Shown here in pieces: positions 60,404 through 64,000 of a DNA stretch of 64,000 nt (within the stretch, counting starts at the first letter, position 1; the number at the start of each line of letters is the position of its first letter). Source of the stretch: Talinum fruticosum (taxonomy: Eukaryota; Streptophyta; Magnoliopsida; Caryophyllales; Talinaceae). The notes under the pieces were generated by a model. That model was not told the origin of the DNA, made no database searches, and saw only the letters and a list, made by a program, of their open reading frames with translations. Both the position numbers and the translations under genes were made by a program. Where the stretch lies: contig JAITYX010000011.1 in assembly GCA_021018815.1 (NCBI GenBank), positions 3,486,501 to 3,550,500 on the forward strand, read 5' to 3'.

Positions 60404-62200
60404 TGAGATTTAGTGGTATGATGGCTTACCCAAACATGGGTGTCCGGTCTCGTATATATAGTAACGAGGATACGAGGCGAAGATGGCAACGGATGCTGGG
60501 AAGACATTGGGATACTAGCTAAGGGAGAAAGAGATGATGAATCATCACGAGGCGAAGATGGTGATAGACCACAAGTCGGTGACCCAGAGAGGTGGGGATG
60601 AGGGAGACAATGGAAGACTCAATCCAGGAGATGGGCTATGTGTGTCACGAGCGGGGCTAGCAAATGTGGGTGGGCTAGGCACCGGAAGAGGAGAGACCGA
60701 CTCGGAAGCACTAGGCATAAGTGACAAAGACATGGTGGGTGGGGGAAACCTATAGACGTGAGACGCAAGATGCTCTCGATATTAAAGACATAGGGTCGAG
60801 TCATGTGGGGAACTTTGTTAATTAGCTCTCGAGATTAAAGACGTAAGATTGCCCTTGTTGGTGCTATTGTTAGCCTTGAAGCTCGAAGCGCCGGGAGTTG
60901 CAAGTTGCGAAATAGGAAATAGGAAATAGGTTGACGGTCGCACTTGTAGTGAAGACGTTGCTCAAAATTGGAGCGCAAGTCATCAAACGAAGTACTCCCA
61001 GGAAACATAGTAAAGAGGTTGTAACAAATGCATCATAATCATCGGGCAATTGTATCAATTCTAAGTCCGTAAAGGGGATTGAAACCAGCTAGGGCATCAA
61101 CAATTGATTTAATGGAACGTAAGTACTCATCCATCTACCGACAATCACCCATACTAACTTTAGTGAACATACGTTTCACATCTAGCGCACGTGCCACACC
61201 GATTAAACCGCGATTCAAGTCGCTTCCAAAGCTCAATTGAATGTGACAAATTATGGACCTCACCGAGAGTGTCTTTTGAGATTGTGGCTAATAGCCAAGC
61301 TCGAACCAATTGATCAACCCGAAGCCACAAACCGAAATCGGGATTCGGTTGTGAAGACCCATTGGCAAGTGGGAGATGCGACGGTGGTCGGATAATGGAC
61401 CCGACAAGCATCCCATAACAACAAAAGACGTGAATTGAGTACGCCATGACAAAAAGTCATTAATAGAGAAGTAGTAACGTATGTTGTTATATTGACTCGT
61501 CCAAATTGTTGAAGGGAGAGCGGGATGCCGCCAGAGAAACTCGGCCGAACCGGACGTCGTCCACTATGGGTCAAGAAATCCAGATTCGGCACCCCGTGAA
61601 CATTACCCACCAAAGGAGTGCCAGCGCCGCCAATCCCTAGGAAGACAATGGGAAGAGAGGGAGGCGGAAGGGACGGCGGACTCGATGTCCAGGTGAAGTA
61701 CTGGTAGAGAAGGGTAGGGTAGAGACTACTAGGAGGAGAGGAAGAGTGGTGGTGAGAGAGTTGTACGGCGGAAACGGTGGTGGTTGTGGTTGTGGTCGCA
61801 CGAGAGAGGGACCATGCAGGACAAATCTGGTGGAAGATGGGAACAATGTAGGTGGTCCAAGGTCGGGAAAAGAAGAAGCCATGAACGTCGGCTGGGAGCA
61901 ATATGTGGCTGGGCAAAGAAACCTAGCGTGAGAAACCCTCGTGGCGTAAGGAAGAAAATGTGAGGAATTTTTTTTTTAAATCTCAATTTTGTTATGATAC
62001 CATGTGAGATTTAGTGGTATGATGGTTTACCCAAACATGGGTGTCCGGTATCGTATATATAGTAATAGAATACAAACAAAATTACATATTTACCCCTATA
62101 TATCATCTATTACAAACAATTAAAAAAATAAAATTTCACAAATTCATAAAAAGGCTCATTTTTGGGAAAAGCAGAGAAATTATAAAACCTAACAATTACA
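60404..62200 (-). mobile_element. copia-type LTR retrotransposon remnant, minus orientation
   Basis: A direct repeat of at least 65 bp starting TGAGATTTAGTGGTATGATG occurs at 60404 and 62005 and includes ACCCAAACATGGGTGTCCGG. These are the LTR pieces. Just inside the right copy, the minus strand reads TGGTATCATAAC, close to the usual initiator-Met primer-binding site. The minus-strand interior keeps gag only; no protease, integrase or reverse transcriptase was recognised. The left LTR copy loses similarity after about 75 bp, so that end is truncated. Confidence 0.7.
60870..61450 (-). pseudogene. copia gag remnant
   Basis: On the minus strand one frame reads WLRVDQLVRAWLLATISKDT and SIELWKRLESRFN, matching the copia gag (UBN2-type) pattern in which a WxxQDQL...SWLL segment is followed by a WxxLE motif. 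Farther on, MDEYLRSIKSIVDALAGF and then LPDDYDAFVTT match the next conserved parts of that domain. Frameshifts separate the pieces. Gag would form the particle shell of the element; here it is broken. Confidence 0.75.
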
Positions 62201-62679
62201 ATTAACCTAGGAAGAACCATGTTTGGATATGAAAAGGGCATGGAGTCATTAACAACTTGAACTTCACTTTTGATGCCGCCGACATCGAGGGTGTTATAGA
62301 TCTAGGGTTAGGGGCGAACACGAAACATCAAATTAAGCTAATTAACCGTCATAGGAGGGAGGTAGAGAGAGAGAGAGAGAAGCCTACTTGCGGAACGTCG
62401 ATCATCTCCAATGAGATGCCGCCGACGTCAAGGAGAGAGGAACGGGGAGGAGCCAATAGGGGACATTGATTGGAGGAAGAGAGAGAGAGAGAGTGAAGGG
62501 ATTGAGGGAAAGTTCTAGATCTAGGGTTAGTGGTGTGAGGGATTGTAGTTTCATTTTATATATATTTGGAAGATTGAAAATAAAAATCAAAATAAAATGA
62601 AATATTGGGCCCTTTGGGGGAAGCTAGAGATGGATAAGCTCAATGCCCAAATGAATCAGCTCATTTTTGGAGCCCAAAA

Positions 62680-62890
62680 ATTCGGGTTCGGACAATGTTC
62701 TCAGGTCTGAATTTGTCCGGACCCGAATTTGACCAAAAATTCGGACAATTCGAATTTCAAACGCCAAACCCGAAACCGACCCGGTTTTGCATTCGGACAT
62801 GTCCGAATGTCTGAATTTGAAATTCGGACAAAAATTTGGTGACCATACCCTATTTTATTCGGGTCGGAAAATTCGGATAGGACGGATTTT
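62680..62890. repeat. Array of TTCGGACA/TGTCCGAA palindromic repeats (right)
   Basis: Repeated ATTCGGACAATTCGAA, CATTCGGACATGTCCGAATG and GACCCGAA motifs fill about 210 bp. The content mirrors the array at 60090-60240 in inverted fashion. Confidence 0.6.
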
Positions 62891-63561
62891 TGAGCGCTAT
62901 ATGAGAGTGTTGCAATAGAAGACTATCTTGTAGTTACGGCTTCTATGAACTATGAAATCATGATTGCATTACAACATTGATTGCATTACATGCAACCACA
63001 CGTCACTTTAATGGTAATTTTGCATGTATAATCCCTTGTACGCCTCGCTTTGTTGCTCGTTATTGTTGTCTGATGCTTATTGGTATATTTGCATCTCTTT
63101 GACTTGTTTTACCATGCCAATAACTCCATCACCTTATGCTCATATTCTAATTTCTAGTATTATCTCACATGTTGTTAATGTGTTTCTACCATTACTGTTG
63201 TTGTAATAACTGCAATTGCATTTTGTGTGTTATTTATTCCCTTTCCTGTCTAGCTTCTTTTCAATTTGTTTCCAAAATACCTTCAGCTCGAAAGCATTTT
63301 CATATTCATTTAATTATTTTGTGGGTCTCTTTAAACCATCACTCTGTTTTGCAAGGGTAAGAATGATAGAGGTTTGGACGTTGGATCTCCTCAAACCTAC
63401 CTCTATGCAATTCACCTTAGTTGTCATTTTTAGTTCGTTGAATGACCACATTCCTTGTCCAAGTAGGCTATTTGGAGTTGGACTGAAAGTAGCAATGGTT
63501 TGGACATGCCTCAATGGCTTTGAATTCTGATAATTTCCTTTTTTTCATTTCTTAATATCAG

Positions 63562-64000
63562 CTGGCTGGCAAGAGGGTAGGGATTGTTGGAATGGGGAAC
63601 ATTGGTTCTAGAGTTGCAACAAGACTAGAAGCCTTGAGTTGCAGCGTGTCATACACTTCAAGGAAGCAGAAGCAATCCGTCTATTACCCTTTCTACTCGG
63701 ATGTTTGTGAGCTAGCAGCAAATGCTGATGCGCTTGTGCTATGTTGTGCATTAACTGACCAAACAACGCACATGATAAACAAGGAGGTGCTCTCTGCCCT
63801 TGGAAAGGAAGGAATCATCATTAACATTGCACGCGGAGCTGTAGTGAATGAGCAGGAGCTCGTGACGTGCTTGGTGGAAGGCAAGATAGCAGGTGCTGGC
63901 CTGGATGTGTTTGAGGATGAACCTTATGTGCCAAAGGAGCTCTTTGGCTTGGACAATGTGGTTCTTTCTTCTCATTTGGCTGCATCCACTCAAGAGTCCT
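63562..64000 (+). CDS. HPR3: Hydroxypyruvate/glyoxylate reductase, HPR3-like, exon 2 (partial, runs off the window)
   Basis: This exon encodes the nucleotide-binding domain. It opens LAGKRVGIVGMGNIGSRVAT, whose GxGxxG dinucleotide fold lies at about residues 167-172. The catalytic Arg is in NIARGAVVNEQEL (about residue 248), the Glu in GLDVFEDEP, and the catalytic His in VVLSSHLAA (about residue 295), where most relatives have LSPH. YYPFYSDVCELAANADAL and LTDQTTHMINKEVLSALGKE are typical of the HPR3 group. The exon is open to the last base and should continue for about 20-25 residues beyond it. The enzyme of this group is thought to act in cytosol or chloroplast as a back-up to the peroxisomal reductase. 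Confidence 0.93.
   Translation, partial: MAGKRVGIVGMGNIGSRVATRLEALSCSVSYTSRKQKQSVYYPFYSDVCELAANADALVLCCALTDQTTHMINKEVLSALGKEGIIINIARGAVVNEQELVTCLVEGKIAGAGLDVFEDEPYVPKELFGLDNVVLSSHLAASTQES

Larger units (their letters stand above)
57452..63561 (+). other. Intron 1 of the HPR3-like gene (6.1 kb)
   Basis: The donor GTATGT starts at 57452 and the acceptor ATATCAG ends at 63561. The intron holds a compound microsatellite, a non-autonomous hAT element, a reverse-oriented copia remnant and palindromic repeat arrays. HPR genes of this group usually have a single intron at this position, between the PLG motif and the AGKRVGIVG strand. Confidence 0.8.

Overview
The window is nuclear DNA from a flowering plant, most likely a eudicot. 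It has GT-AG introns, AT-rich intergenic DNA, long microsatellites and dense transposon debris, and its only well-preserved genes are plant families. Three host loci are supported. (1) At 482-994 is the last exon of a glycine/serine/arginine-rich DEAD-box RNA helicase (RH53/RH9-like), whose earlier exons lie off the left edge. (2) Two UDP-glucosyltransferases of the UGT709 (7-deoxyloganetic acid glucosyltransferase-like) type share one intron position. Copy A (3679-6220, minus) is intact; copy B (38823-40778, plus) has two single-base frameshifts. (3) At the right edge are exon 1 (56982-57451) and part of exon 2 (63562 onward) of a hydroxypyruvate/glyoxylate reductase (HPR3-like), split by a 6.1 kb intron.

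Much of the rest is nested mobile DNA. From left to right: a block at 9.4-11.16 kb carries fragments of two unrelated host genes (CDP-diacylglycerol synthase and RNA polymerase subunit RPB6) and ends in a CACTA-type terminus. It is followed by a LINE-type RNase H fragment that is split at 11486/17032 by a 5.5 kb Helitron. Next is a Mutator-like element (17881-25238) with about 180 bp inverted termini. It holds intron-containing pieces of a 2-oxoglutarate dioxygenase gene, two tRNA-like sequences and a nested 3.15 kb solo LTR. A second Mutator-like terminus (25317) and its body carry three more tRNA-like sequences. A second LINE RNase H copy lies at 30.6-31.26 kb.

Farther right, a decayed hAT transposase locus with DUF4371-type and dimerisation regions (33465-36964) appears to sit inside an older hAT-like element (32111-37714). 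Two related MITEs (41864-42743) follow UGT copy B. A CACTA terminus (49644) abuts a gypsy-like LTR element (50057-55310) that has lost most of its polymerase. The HPR3 intron contains a non-autonomous hAT element with a perfect 8-bp target duplication (58703-59890) and a reverse-oriented copia element reduced to gag (60404 to about 62200).

The most unusual signals are the five 71-73 nt tRNA-like sequences with compensatory stem changes, the Helitron whose removal restores the LINE frame at its insertion point, and the two composite elements carrying host gene pieces. All three frame breaks in the conserved host genes fall in G-runs, which raises the possibility of assembly error. Calls are by eye; no alignment or database search was run.
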